A stretch of DNA of 64,000 nt, from contig JAEUTN010000005.1 of NCBI GenBank assembly GCA_016787895.1, positions 62,001 to 126,000 on the forward strand. The letters run 5' to 3'. Positions 9,395 through 17,902 of this stretch are shown one piece after another. The notes under the pieces were generated by a model, which was not told the DNA's origin, ran no database searches, and saw only the letters and a list, made by a program, of their open reading frames with translations. The translations under genes and the position numbers were made by a program. This stretch comes from Bacteroidia bacterium. Lineage in GTDB: Bacteria; Bacteroidota; Bacteroidia; B-17B0; Aurantibacillaceae. Position 1 is the stretch's first letter, and every line of letters starts with the position of its first letter.

Positions 9395-11494
9395 ATGAAA
9401 CGAATTGTACTAGCACTTTTTTGTGCACTATTTACAAAGACAGTTTTATTATTTGGTCAGAATCCTAATTTAATGAAGATTATAAATGGGAAATTTAATG
9501 AAAATGGAAATATTTTTTATCCAGTTTCAGTTAATTATATTGTAAAAATGGTGGAAGACGATGTAGGTAATATTTGTGTAAGTCCTTACCATGAATATGG
9601 ACCAGATACAAGCGATTATGATTTTACCACTAAAGCACAATTATTTGCTCAGATGGTTTCACATTTCCAATATATTAGTAGTGTAGGATTTAATTCTATA
9701 AGAGTTGTTGGTCTTGTTTTCAACAAGTCTTCCCCTTACACTAATGCAGCAGAAATTAAAATAGATAGACCGAGTTGTTTACCTTCTTGTAGTTATATTC
9801 ATACTATATCTGGTGCTAATATTCCTAGCCGGTTTAATATATTTTTTGATTGTATACAGCAAGTACTTGATGCTGCTTCAATAGCAGGAATAAAAGTTCA
9901 ATTACTTGTTGGGGGTAAAGGAATCGAAGACGGTTCATTTTCGAATACCTTTTTCGTCCCTTATTTAGAGCAATTGTCATATCATTTTAGGAATAATTCG
10001 ACATTGTATTCATATGATTTGGTAAATGAACCTTCATATCCCGATTTTAAGGATTCTGAGAACCATGTCATACCAAACATTACTCAGACCAAAGATGCGG
10101 CGTGCGGTCTTGTTAATTGGTGGTACAATGCAATAAGGAATAATTCTGGTCATCTTGTTACTATCGGTCTTACGGATGATTGGCAGGTTTGGGATCCAGC
10201 ATTCATGCATGTTGATTTTCTTTCATACCATGTTTATCCTAATAACTCTAATCAAATTTTTCCATGGCAAAAGGCTATAGATAGAGTTAAGGTAGAGATT
10301 AAAAGATTTTCATTATCTCACATCCCAATTCCATGGATGATTGGCGAAACTGGTTTTGCATGGTCTAGTCTTCCACCGGGTGATCCTAATCAAGTTGATG
10401 ATGGAAGTTTGGGCTCGGGAAATTTTGAGCAATCACAATACGCGAAGCAAACTTTAGAAATGGTAAGGGACTGTGGAGGAATAGGTTACAGTTGGTGGGT
10501 CTATCAAGATGCTTCGTGGGATTACAATTTCGGGCTTTTAGACCATGCAAATAATCCTAAACAATTACTTATAAATGAATTTATGCAATTTAATTCAAAT
10601 GTTAATTTAGGATCTTGTGTGGCTTCACCTGGATTAACTAATCCAAACAATATACTCCAAACTTGTGCTATTACGGGTCAGTTATTTGATCAAAATAATA
10701 ATCCAATTTCGGGCGGAAAAATTATTGCATATGATAGTAATGATCAAATAATTAATTATTCCTATAGTGAAAATAATGGTTTTTTTGTGATAGCTGTTAA
10801 TCCAAATATTAGTAAAATGAAATTTTTTGCGCCCGGCTGTGATGTTACATCAAATCTCAATCCTTTATTTTTTTGCACTCCAAGTTCAATTATGACGGTA
10901 GTTCTTCAACGTCATTTTGGACCTGTTAGTACAATTAATATTAATAATACAAATTATTACTCAATTAATCATTTTTCTCAGGCGTATAATAGTATTAATA
11001 TGTCAAATGTTAATGTTAGCGCAGGTGCGAATGTCATCATTAAAGCAGGAAATAGTATTACACTTCAATCACCAATGATAGTAGACCATACGAGTTCTTT
11101 TTTTAGAGCCTACATTGGCCCATATGCTGCGAGTTGCAGCGATGTCTCCCCTGAAAGTACAAATCAAGATCGTGTTCTAACAAATTATAGCAACGGTGGA
11201 GTAGATAGTATTCAAAAGGTAGAAAAAGACTTGTATGGCTCATTCGATTTTGAAAACAAGAGTCAAATTATTATTTATCCAAATCCAACGGAAGATATTA
11301 TAAATATTAATTCGAATGTAAATGATAATTTAATAAGTCTAAAAGTAATTGATTTATTAGGTTCAGAATTAAAAGCGATAGAATTTAATGGCTCTACAAC
11401 GCTTGATGTTTCTGAATTAAAACCTTCAGTCTATATTTTGGAAATAGAGAATAAGCACGGGCAAATGGTTCGAAAAAAATTGATCAAAGAATAA
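9395..11494 (+). CDS. Secreted GH-A clan (GH5-like) glycoside hydrolase with T9SS sorting domain
   Basis: 699 residues from the ATG at 9395, which opens on a signal peptide (ending LLFGQ); an upstream in-frame ATG at 9344 would only add 17 residues ahead of it. The catalytic barrel covers ~30-400. It has the acid/base motif DLVNEPS with Glu212 and the nucleophile motif MIGETGF with Glu318, both typical of retaining clan GH-A enzymes such as cellulases and mannanases. A CarboxypepD-like beta-sandwich follows (~425-500; ITGQLFDQNNNPISGGKIIA), then a linker and a type-A T9SS sorting domain (IIIYPNPTEDI to MVRKKLIKE). The substrate cannot be told from the sequence. Strongly AT-rich codon use. Confidence 0.82.
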   Translation: MKRIVLALFCALFTKTVLLFGQNPNLMKIINGKFNENGNIFYPVSVNYIVKMVEDDVGNICVSPYHEYGPDTSDYDFTTKAQLFAQMVSHFQYISSVGFNSIRVVGLVFNKSSPYTNAAEIKIDRPSCLPSCSYIHTISGANIPSRFNIFFDCIQQVLDAASIAGIKVQLLVGGKGIEDGSFSNTFFVPYLEQLSYHFRNNSTLYSYDLVNEPSYPDFKDSENHVIPNITQTKDAACGLVNWWYNAIRNNSGHLVTIGLTDDWQVWDPAFMHVDFLSYHVYPNNSNQIFPWQKAIDRVKVEIKRFSLSHIPIPWMIGETGFAWSSLPPGDPNQVDDGSLGSGNFEQSQYAKQTLEMVRDCGGIGYSWWVYQDASWDYNFGLLDHANNPKQLLINEFMQFNSNVNLGSCVASPGLTNPNNILQTCAITGQLFDQNNNPISGGKIIAYDSNDQIINYSYSENNGFFVIAVNPNISKMKFFAPGCDVTSNLNPLFFCTPSSIMTVVLQRHFGPVSTININNTNYYSINHFSQAYNSINMSNVNVSAGANVIIKAGNSITLQSPMIVDHTSSFFRAYIGPYAASCSDVSPESTNQDRVLTNYSNGGVDSIQKVEKDLYGSFDFENKSQIIIYPNPTEDIININSNVNDNLISLKVIDLLGSELKAIEFNGSTTLDVSELKPSVYILEIENKHGQMVRKKLIKE

Positions 11495-11528
11495 TCTCGA
11501 TTATATAAATAAACCTAATAATTTAATT

Positions 11529-11627
11529 ATGAAAAAATACATTGTTTTTCTGCTTACAGCAACGGTTTCATTTTTTAAATCTCAACCTTGGGGCGAATGG
11601 ACTTGGCATGACCATGACTGTTTTTAA
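11529..11627 (+). pseudogene. Detached signal-peptide fragment upstream of the 11663 gene
   Basis: A 32-codon reading frame from an ATG at 11529 encodes a typical secretion signal (MKKYIVFLLTATVSFFKSQ) followed by PWGEWTWHDHDCF and a TAA. The body of the next secreted protein lies in a different frame from 11663 and has no signal peptide of its own. The fragment is probably its original N-terminus, separated by frameshifting changes between about 11600 and 11660. Neither of the other two frames reads cleanly through the junction (stops at 11639 and 11647), so more than one change would be needed, unless this is an assembly error. Confidence 0.5.
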
Positions 11628-11662
11628 CATCCGCTTCATAAAATGTTAATATACCAGGACAC

Positions 11663-13366
11663 TTGATGGCTGGGCATTATTTAAACGGTAGTGATTTTGG
11701 TAAATTTAAACTATATAAAGTTGACCCAAGCGCTTCTGTTATATTTGATAATAAATATAATGTTTTTGCTAGTGCTTCGTGCCAACCTAATCCTATTGGT
11801 GCAATAAGTGATGGACTATCTGCAATTGAAACCACTAATGGCAATGATCCATATGCTGTTTCAGGCAATGTTCTAGATGGATGTTTTTTTGCCACATTTG
11901 ATGCAAGTGGGATACCTCAAATAAAAAAATATTTTCCATTTCCAAACTCGATTGGGGGAAGTAAGCCAAGTCAGACTACTCTTATTGAAGTTCCCTTTAA
12001 TTTAGGAGGAGGGTATTTAATTACGGGTTCTTATATCAGCCAGATTAATTCTACACCTACAAGATTAATGTACATCTTACGACTTGATGCAATTGGAAAT
12101 TTAGCGCAGTCTTCATCATATCACTCTGTGTACCTTGATCCATGCCATAATATTGGATATGAACTTAAACCAAGTTCAATAATAGTCTCGCCATATACTC
12201 CAAACTTAAACAACCAACCGGAAATTGTGGTTGTAGGAGAGGCAGATGCATTGGGTAGTGTTGAGTGTGGTGGATTTGTTGCACACTCAGAGGCTTTTTT
12301 TATGAGAATAGATTTTAACTCATTGAACTGGATATCTAACAAATTTTATCGTCATAGCACCACTAGTTTTATTCCAGAAAAAAATGACTTTAAATCTATA
12401 ATTCCAACGAATTTTGGTTCTCAAAATAACTATTTAATAGGTGGATATAGTGAAACTTCTTCTAATTCAACAGATAGAGCATTGATGCTTATGATTGATG
12501 AGATCGGCTCAATTCAATGGAGCTATATTTATAATTCTTCGTTTTCTGATACAAGAGCTTGTACACAAGTTATTGAAAGAATTAGTCCCAACTATGACAC
12601 AACATTTTATGGTTCAGTAATTTCAGACAACGGGGGTATGTTATGTTTTAAGGTGGATGGTAGTGGTATTCCTTTCGCAAGTTCTCTACCAGTTGATAAT
12701 TTTAATGAATTTAGCTATCAATCTGGGGTTTCAGGAACACCTTTTAATTATTATTACACCAATAATATAAGCTTTGAACCGAATCCTGGTAGTTCTGAAG
12801 GTATCCATCTATATGGCACAGCTGAAATGATACAAGGTAATTCAGATAATTGGTACATGGTAAAAGCATCATTTAATGGAGTATCAAATGGGGGAAATGG
12901 TTTTTGTAATAATAGTTTTGTAAATAATCAGTTAACTACTATTAATGGTCCAAATTTTATTCTTGAGCACCATGTCAACCAAGTAGAAGGACCTTCTGAA
13001 TGTGTGAATATTAATATAATTCCAATTTCCGATACTCCAGTTCCAAATTTACTCTGTACCAATAATGGTAATATAGGGGCGCCACATAGTAATAATAAAA
13101 CCACTTCTATAACAGAGAATGTGTCTACAGGAATTACTTTGTTCCCAAATCCAACCAGTGGTGTTCTAATAATTAAAAATACATCAAATTCGGCATTTCA
13201 AAATATTCAAATTTTAGATATATCCGGTAAAATAGTCTTTTCAAAACAAGTGGATGCCATTTCTGAACATGAATTAGATATTTCTATTCTAAAACCAGGC
13301 TTATACCTCATCGAAATCCAAGGAAGTGATAATAAAATCATCCGCAAAAAACTAGTAAAAGAATAA
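11663..13366 (+). CDS. T9SS cargo protein, beta-propeller-like, probably N-terminally frameshifted
   Basis: 567 residues as read from a TTG at 11663 (ATG alternative at 11666). The body has repeated segments of the type GGYLITGSY, NYLIGGYSETSSNSTDRALMLM and FYGSVISDNGG, as in secreted propeller proteins of Bacteroidota. The C-terminal ~80 residues are an intact type-A sorting domain (GITLFPNPTSGVLIIKN, IQILDISGKIVFSKQ, LKPGLYLIEIQG, IIRKKLVKE). A sorting domain without a signal peptide makes no sense for T9SS, which takes substrates from the periplasm. The missing signal is found out of frame at 11529-11627. The gene is followed by a strong terminator at 13389. Confidence 0.65.
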   Translation: MMAGHYLNGSDFGKFKLYKVDPSASVIFDNKYNVFASASCQPNPIGAISDGLSAIETTNGNDPYAVSGNVLDGCFFATFDASGIPQIKKYFPFPNSIGGSKPSQTTLIEVPFNLGGGYLITGSYISQINSTPTRLMYILRLDAIGNLAQSSSYHSVYLDPCHNIGYELKPSSIIVSPYTPNLNNQPEIVVVGEADALGSVECGGFVAHSEAFFMRIDFNSLNWISNKFYRHSTTSFIPEKNDFKSIIPTNFGSQNNYLIGGYSETSSNSTDRALMLMIDEIGSIQWSYIYNSSFSDTRACTQVIERISPNYDTTFYGSVISDNGGMLCFKVDGSGIPFASSLPVDNFNEFSYQSGVSGTPFNYYYTNNISFEPNPGSSEGIHLYGTAEMIQGNSDNWYMVKASFNGVSNGGNGFCNNSFVNNQLTTINGPNFILEHHVNQVEGPSECVNINIIPISDTPVPNLLCTNNGNIGAPHSNNKTTSITENVSTGITLFPNPTSGVLIIKNTSNSAFQNIQILDISGKIVFSKQVDAISEHELDISILKPGLYLIEIQGSDNKIIRKKLVKE

Positions 13367-13388
13367 ATACTAATTTTTAATCCAAATG

Positions 13389-13418
13389 AAAGCGCAGATC
13401 CCCTCTGCGCTTTTTTTT
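13389..13418 (+). terminator. Rho-independent terminator
   Basis: Nine-base perfect stem AAAGCGCAG / CTGCGCTTT (13389-13397 with 13405-13413), a 7-base loop, and a run of T. It closes the gene ending at 13366. Its stem is almost identical to that of the terminator at 15583. Confidence 0.88.
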
Positions 13419-13513
13419 ATTGTATAGCTTATTAAAGATGCTAGTTATGGCATGCCATTTAACCGTAATTGTTAAAATTCTAATATCCGCTACTTAATGA
13501 AAAAAAAATTCTA

Positions 13514-13595
13514 TATAAAAAAAGTGACCAGAAGTATATCCAAGTGATAAATGTAGATGGGTTGATAAAAAACTCTGAATCGGTAAGCTTAGTTT
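13514..13595 (+). promoter_or_regulatory. Shared composite upstream element, copy 2
   Basis: TATAAAAAAAGTGACCAGA (13514-13532) matches copy 1 at 18 of 19 positions. GTAGATGGG (13553-13561) and TTAGTTT (13589-13595) lie at exactly the same offsets from it as in copy 1 (21 and 57 bases from the final A of the first block to the first base of each). The gene start is at 13627. Both controlled genes encode secreted proteins with tail-fibre-type C-terminal elements. A common regulator or promoter is inferred. Confidence 0.6.
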
Positions 13596-13626
13596 CATAA
13601 AACTATTCACTCTTAAACTAATTATT

Positions 13627-15564
13627 ATGAAAAAGGTATTATTTTTAATTGCTTTTGGCTTTTTAGGGAGCTTGCACGCTCAAGGTTTATTAAATAATTT
13701 AAGAGGTTGCTACCCCTTGCATTGTGATGGAGCTGTAAATAGCGCAACAACAGGGACGTCTCTGGATGGACAATTATTTAGTGTGACTTGCGCTACTGGT
13801 CATTTAAATACAGCAAATACAGCTTATCAATTTGCAGGCAATCCAAACTCGTTTATTGACATTAATAATGGAGCTCCACTGCAAGCTAATGTGATGTCCA
13901 TTTCTGGTTGGTTTTACATCAATTCAAATACCTCACAGTGTATGCTTATGACAGAAAGTGGTTGTGCGAATCATACTGAAGCTTATGCAATAAGAACTGA
14001 ATGGAATGGGACGCAGTTGAAATTTCTGGGAAGAAAAGGAGGGAATTTGTGTCAGGTAAATAATGTTGTGAATGTTTATTCAGCACCTATTACAATTAAT
14101 GCCTGGTACCATGTTGTGTTTTATTTTGATAATAACGTAGCAAAATTATGGGTAAATAATGTATCCACCACGGTTAATCATTCCATCCCAGCCTATTATA
14201 TTACTACTGCACCAGTGCGTCTTGGTTACGAAACAACAGGAGTTGGTACTTTTTTCTCTGGAAAAATGGAAGATCTTCGTTTCTACGATCGTTTGCTTAC
14301 AGCAGCAGAAATTACACAATTGAGTGATCCTTCCCAAGATGTTTCATGCAACGCTCCCGGCTCTGGAGGTTCTGGCGGTTCTGGAAACGGCGCTTGTTGT
14401 TTGGGTAATTTGTGCTCAGCAACACAAAATCCATTAACTGGTAACTATGAAGTGCCTCTGAATTCCTTCGATTTTAATTTTACAGATGCTCAAAATTCAA
14501 CTGCAAAAATAAACATGGGAAATAGCACTTGTAATTTTCAAGGCACTGCACGCCTAAATGTATCGGATGATAATTTAGGATATGCCATAATTGGAAGCTC
14601 GAGAACCTTTGGCGCTAAAAATATTGGAGTTAATGGTTATGCTGTTGACATGAATTCAAACTCTGCAGCTACAACATTTGGGGTACTTGGAGAATCAATA
14701 GCTGCTGGTGGAAATGTTTTGGCAAGTACAGCGGGTGTAGCCGGATTTTGTGGGGGTAATAGTATCAATACCATGCCCCTTGGTGAACAAATTGGTGTAT
14801 ATGGCAATTCAGTCGCCAATGGAGGACAGTGGGCTGGTTATTTTGATGGTGATGTTAAAGTTGTAGGAAAAGTTTGGGGAAGTCAATACAATTGGGTGTC
14901 CGATAAACGTTTCAAAACAAATATTATTGAACTCACTGGTGTTACGGAAAAGTTGAATCAACTAAAGGGTTATACCTACGAATTTAAAACTGAAGAATTT
15001 AAAAGCAAAAATTTCCCTAAAGGTGAGCAGTTAGGTTTAATCGCTCAGGAATTGAAAGAAGTTTTTCCGCAATTGGTTTCAGAGGATAAACAAGGTTACT
15101 TGGCTGTTAATTATATGGGTTTAATACCTGTATTAATTGAAGCAAATAAAGAACAACAATCTCAGATGGAAGCACAAAAGGAATCCATTAAAATTCAGCA
15201 AGAACAAATTGACGAATTAAAAATTTTGGTGAATTCCTTAATAAACAATTCTAGTAACAAAACAACGAATCCAAATTCTGTATCGGTGAATTTAAATGAT
15301 AAAAACACGATTGTGTTAAATCAAAATATTCCAAATCCTTTCGCTGAAACAACGCTTATTAATTACATTATACCAAATGATTTTGGTAAGGCACAAATTA
15401 TATTCAGCACCAACGATGGTAAAATAATAAAAGTGGTGGAGATTGCTGAACATGGAGCTGGCAGTTTAAACGTATTCGCAAATGATTTAACTAATGGTAT
15501 ATATACATACGCATTAGTTATTGATGGTAAGACAATTGACACTAAAAAAATGATAAAGCAGTAA
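13627..15564 (+). CDS. Secreted LamG / S74 chaperone-domain protein with T9SS sorting domain
   Basis: 645 residues with a signal peptide (1-19, ending LHAQ). A LamG-like domain spans ~50-210 (MSISGWFYIN, WYHVVFYFDNN, GKMEDLRFYDRLL). A Gly/Ser linker leads to a beta-rich region and then an S74-type intramolecular chaperone segment (~424-510: SDKRFKTNI, YTYEFK, GLIAQELKEVFPQLV, GYLAVNYMGLIPVLIEA) with a following coiled coil. The end is a type-A sorting domain (LNQNIPNPFAETTLINYIIP to MIKQ). S74 domains trimerise phage fibres and bacterial surface proteins and often cleave themselves off. Combination with LamG suggests a trimeric, ligand-binding surface fibre. It is under the second copy of the shared upstream element and ends at its own terminator. 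Confidence 0.82.
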   Translation: MKKVLFLIAFGFLGSLHAQGLLNNLRGCYPLHCDGAVNSATTGTSLDGQLFSVTCATGHLNTANTAYQFAGNPNSFIDINNGAPLQANVMSISGWFYINSNTSQCMLMTESGCANHTEAYAIRTEWNGTQLKFLGRKGGNLCQVNNVVNVYSAPITINAWYHVVFYFDNNVAKLWVNNVSTTVNHSIPAYYITTAPVRLGYETTGVGTFFSGKMEDLRFYDRLLTAAEITQLSDPSQDVSCNAPGSGGSGGSGNGACCLGNLCSATQNPLTGNYEVPLNSFDFNFTDAQNSTAKINMGNSTCNFQGTARLNVSDDNLGYAIIGSSRTFGAKNIGVNGYAVDMNSNSAATTFGVLGESIAAGGNVLASTAGVAGFCGGNSINTMPLGEQIGVYGNSVANGGQWAGYFDGDVKVVGKVWGSQYNWVSDKRFKTNIIELTGVTEKLNQLKGYTYEFKTEEFKSKNFPKGEQLGLIAQELKEVFPQLVSEDKQGYLAVNYMGLIPVLIEANKEQQSQMEAQKESIKIQQEQIDELKILVNSLINNSSNKTTNPNSVSVNLNDKNTIVLNQNIPNPFAETTLINYIIPNDFGKAQIIFSTNDGKIIKVVEIAEHGAGSLNVFANDLTNGIYTYALVIDGKTIDTKKMIKQ

Positions 15565-15582
15565 TTTTAGAGGTATTATTGG

Positions 15583-15614
15583 AAAAGCGCAGAACCTCCT
15601 CTGCGCTTTTTTTA
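15583..15614 (+). terminator. Rho-independent terminator
   Basis: Ten-base perfect stem AAAAGCGCAG / CTGCGCTTTT (15583-15592 with 15601-15610), an 8-base loop and a T run. It closes the gene ending at 15564. Confidence 0.88.
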
Positions 15615-15684
15615 TTTAAAACAGGCACTAATCCGCCCTATTTCCCGTTGGTAAATTCTATGGGCTAAACACCCCAATTTTCTG

Positions 15685-15692
15685 TATTTTTG
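15685..15692 (+). promoter_or_regulatory. -7 promoter element of the surA-like gene
   Basis: TATTTTTG fits TAnnTTTG exactly and ends only 4 bases before the GTG start at 15697. If used, the transcript would begin at or next to the start codon, giving a leaderless or nearly leaderless mRNA. A matching TTG at the usual -33 distance was not found. Confidence 0.45.
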
Positions 15693-15696
15693 CCCC

Positions 15697-17037
15697 GTGC
15701 TAAAAAAACTGCTTTTTTCCTTATTGTTTCTCTCATTCCTCAGCGGAATGGCCCAGCCCGAGGTCATCGACCGTGTGATTGCCGTGGTGGGCAAATATCC
15801 CATTTTGCTCAGCGACCTGCAAAGCAGCATGCTGCAACGCGAAAACCAGGGTATGGCCCCCGATAAATGCCGGGCTTTTGAAATGTTGTTGTACCAAAAA
15901 CTGCTGGTGGCCCAGGCCGACCGCGATAGTATTACCGTAAGCGATGCAGAGGTAGATCAGGAACTCTCCCGGCGCATGGCCTTTTTTATACAACAGTTTG
16001 GCAGCGAAGAAAAACTGGAAGCTTTTTACGGCAAACGTACCAATGTGATTAAGGACGAACTGCGCTCCGATGTTCAGGAGCAAATGCTGGCCGAACGTAT
16101 GGCCGGCAGAATCAGCGGGGATACCAAAGTGAGCCCGGCAGAGATCAGGGAATATTACAATAGCATGCCTGAGGACAGTTTGCCTCTGGTGGAATCGGAA
16201 GTGGAATTGCAACAATTGGTGAGAAAACCCATGTGGAGCAAAGAAGCCAAACAAGAAGCCAAAGAATTACTGGAATCCTATCGCCAAAGGGTACTAAAAG
16301 GGCAGACCTCCATGAGTACCTTAGCGCGTTTGTACAGTGAAGATCCCGGATCGGCACGGGAAGGGGGCATATACAGAAACGTATCGCGCGGCACTATGGA
16401 ACCGGCCTTTGATGCCACCGCTTTTCGTTTAAAAAACGGGGAAATCTCCGAAGTGTTTGAAACCTCTTTCGGTTACCATTTTATTGAATTGGTGCAGCGC
16501 AAAGGCGAGGTGGTGGACCTGCGCCACATCCTCATCATCCCCAAAATGACCGCCTCCGACTTTTTTAATTGCAAACGGGAATTGGATTCCCTCTACACTG
16601 AAATTAACGATGGAAAACTCTCCTTTGAAGAAGCCGTAAAAAAATACAGCGACGATAAGGACACCAAACAAAACGCGGGCCTGATGATCAATCCCAAAAC
16701 GGCCTCCACAAAATTTGACAACGAAATTCTGAGCCAGTTGGATCAAAACCTGATTGTAACCCTGGCCGGCATGGAGATTGGGCAAATCTCCAAACCCATG
16801 GAGTTTACCGATATGGACGGAAAAAGAGCCTACCGTATCATTAAACTAAAAAACCGCATCGACCCTCACCGCACCAATTTAAAGGACGATTACCAGAAAC
16901 TGGCCGGCATGGCCACTGCCGAAAAAAACCGCAAACTCGTAAAAGACTGGATTAAAAAACGTTCAGCCGGCATGTACATCAAACTCGATACCGGTTTTGA
17001 ATGCAATTTTGAGAACGAGTGGAGGATAGCGAATTGA
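15697..17037 (+). CDS. surA: Periplasmic peptidylprolyl isomerase, SurA/PpiC type
   Basis: 446 residues from a GTG start. Signal peptide ~1-19 (ending GMAQ), a SurA-like N-terminal chaperone region beginning IDRVIAVVGKYPILLSDLQ, and two parvulin-type rotamase regions (~180-275: LARLYSEDPGSAREGG, VFETSFGYHFIEL; and ~275-385: LRHILIIPKM, YSDDKDTKQNAG). SurA helps outer-membrane barrel proteins fold in the periplasm, which suits a genome rich in T9SS and TonB barrels. The gene stands alone, in higher-GC sequence than the AT-rich island before it, and marks the island's right edge. A long palindromic intergenic element follows. Confidence 0.88.
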   Translation: MLKKLLFSLLFLSFLSGMAQPEVIDRVIAVVGKYPILLSDLQSSMLQRENQGMAPDKCRAFEMLLYQKLLVAQADRDSITVSDAEVDQELSRRMAFFIQQFGSEEKLEAFYGKRTNVIKDELRSDVQEQMLAERMAGRISGDTKVSPAEIREYYNSMPEDSLPLVESEVELQQLVRKPMWSKEAKQEAKELLESYRQRVLKGQTSMSTLARLYSEDPGSAREGGIYRNVSRGTMEPAFDATAFRLKNGEISEVFETSFGYHFIELVQRKGEVVDLRHILIIPKMTASDFFNCKRELDSLYTEINDGKLSFEEAVKKYSDDKDTKQNAGLMINPKTASTKFDNEILSQLDQNLIVTLAGMEIGQISKPMEFTDMDGKRAYRIIKLKNRIDPHRTNLKDDYQKLAGMATAEKNRKLVKDWIKKRSAGMYIKLDTGFECNFENEWRIAN

Positions 17038-17353
17038 TTAAGGCATAAGTACTCCAAGAGATTTATTTTAGATCGAAGAGTAGAAATCCATGGAGAATTT
17101 TTGACTACTACACCTTCAAAAACTAAACTCAATTTTTTTTGCCACTTTTTCTTGACAAAAAGTGGCGCAAAAGTCAAGGCGTTTCGATCCTTCCACGCTC
17201 CCTTAATTTTTCCTGAAAATTCAAGCGACGTAAAATTTTGCGCCAGTGGAAATAAGAAAAAGCGCAAAATAAACGCATGCGCCCTCGCTGAATTTTCAAG
17301 GAAAAATTAATTCACTCCTCGCTTGCCCGGCGAAACGCCTTTGCCATCGCACT
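17038..17353. repeat. Non-coding region with long nested palindrome
   Basis: No coding sequence is credible here. A perfect 10-base stem with 6-base loop lies at 17141-17166 (GCCACTTTTT / AAAAAGTGGC). To its right is a ~166-base imperfect palindrome with three nested arm pairs: 17176-17186 with 17331-17341 (AAGGCGTTTCG / CGAAACGCCTT, perfect), 17203-17227 with 17286-17310 (25-base arms, nearly complementary), and 17235-17243 with 17262-17270 (ATTTTGCGC / GCGCAAAAT, perfect). It lies between two convergent genes, a common resting place for dispersed repeat elements. Confidence 0.7.
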
Positions 17354-17869
17354 TCAAGTAAGCGGTTTTTTCACCGATGCCGTTTTAACAACCTTACTTT
17401 TCCCCGCTTTGGGTTTAGGCTTATACAAGGCTTCGTATTTGGCAATCCAATCTTTCGCGCTCATTTTTTTCATCAAGTCCCCAATGAGTCGAAAGGGAAT
17501 ATCTTCCGGTTTTTTAAAACGCACACAGCTTTTTCCCATGTCGAGTTTGCTTTTGCTGTGTTTGGGGTATTCGTTCACAAACCATTTGAGCAATTGTGGG
17601 TCGGCATACATACCCATGTGGTAAAAATTAATGGAATTTTTTTGGGAGGCAATGCCGGCAAAGGGCAGGGGCTCGCTGGGTTTGCAATGGTAACCATCAG
17701 GGTAGAGGGAATGCGGAATCACATACCCCAGTCCCCCGTAACTGATGCCTGCTTCAAAACCCCTGGGCAGGTTTTTGAGTATGACTTCGTGCAATTGATT
17801 AAAGGCCTCAAGCCTGTCCTTGGGCACATTCATCAAAATTTCGTTCACTGTTTTTCCTATGGCTTTCAT
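17354..17869 (-). CDS. DUF1801 domain protein
   Basis: 171 residues, cytoplasmic. It matches the YdhG-like DUF1801 family across most of its length: PKDRLEAFNQLHEVILKNLP near the start, then the GYVIPHSLYP and SINFYHMGMYA segments, and the KSCVRFKKPEDIPFRLIGDLMKKM block. The last ~20 residues are a Lys/Pro-rich tail. The biochemical function of the family is not established. It lies 33 bases downstream of the DUF1905 gene on the same strand, probably co-transcribed. Confidence 0.85.
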   Translation of the reverse strand: MKAIGKTVNEILMNVPKDRLEAFNQLHEVILKNLPRGFEAGISYGGLGYVIPHSLYPDGYHCKPSEPLPFAGIASQKNSINFYHMGMYADPQLLKWFVNEYPKHSKSKLDMGKSCVRFKKPEDIPFRLIGDLMKKMSAKDWIAKYEALYKPKPKAGKSKVVKTASVKKPLT

Positions 17870-17902
17870 GGGGTATTCAATGTAGGTTTTATAAAGGACA
17901 AA

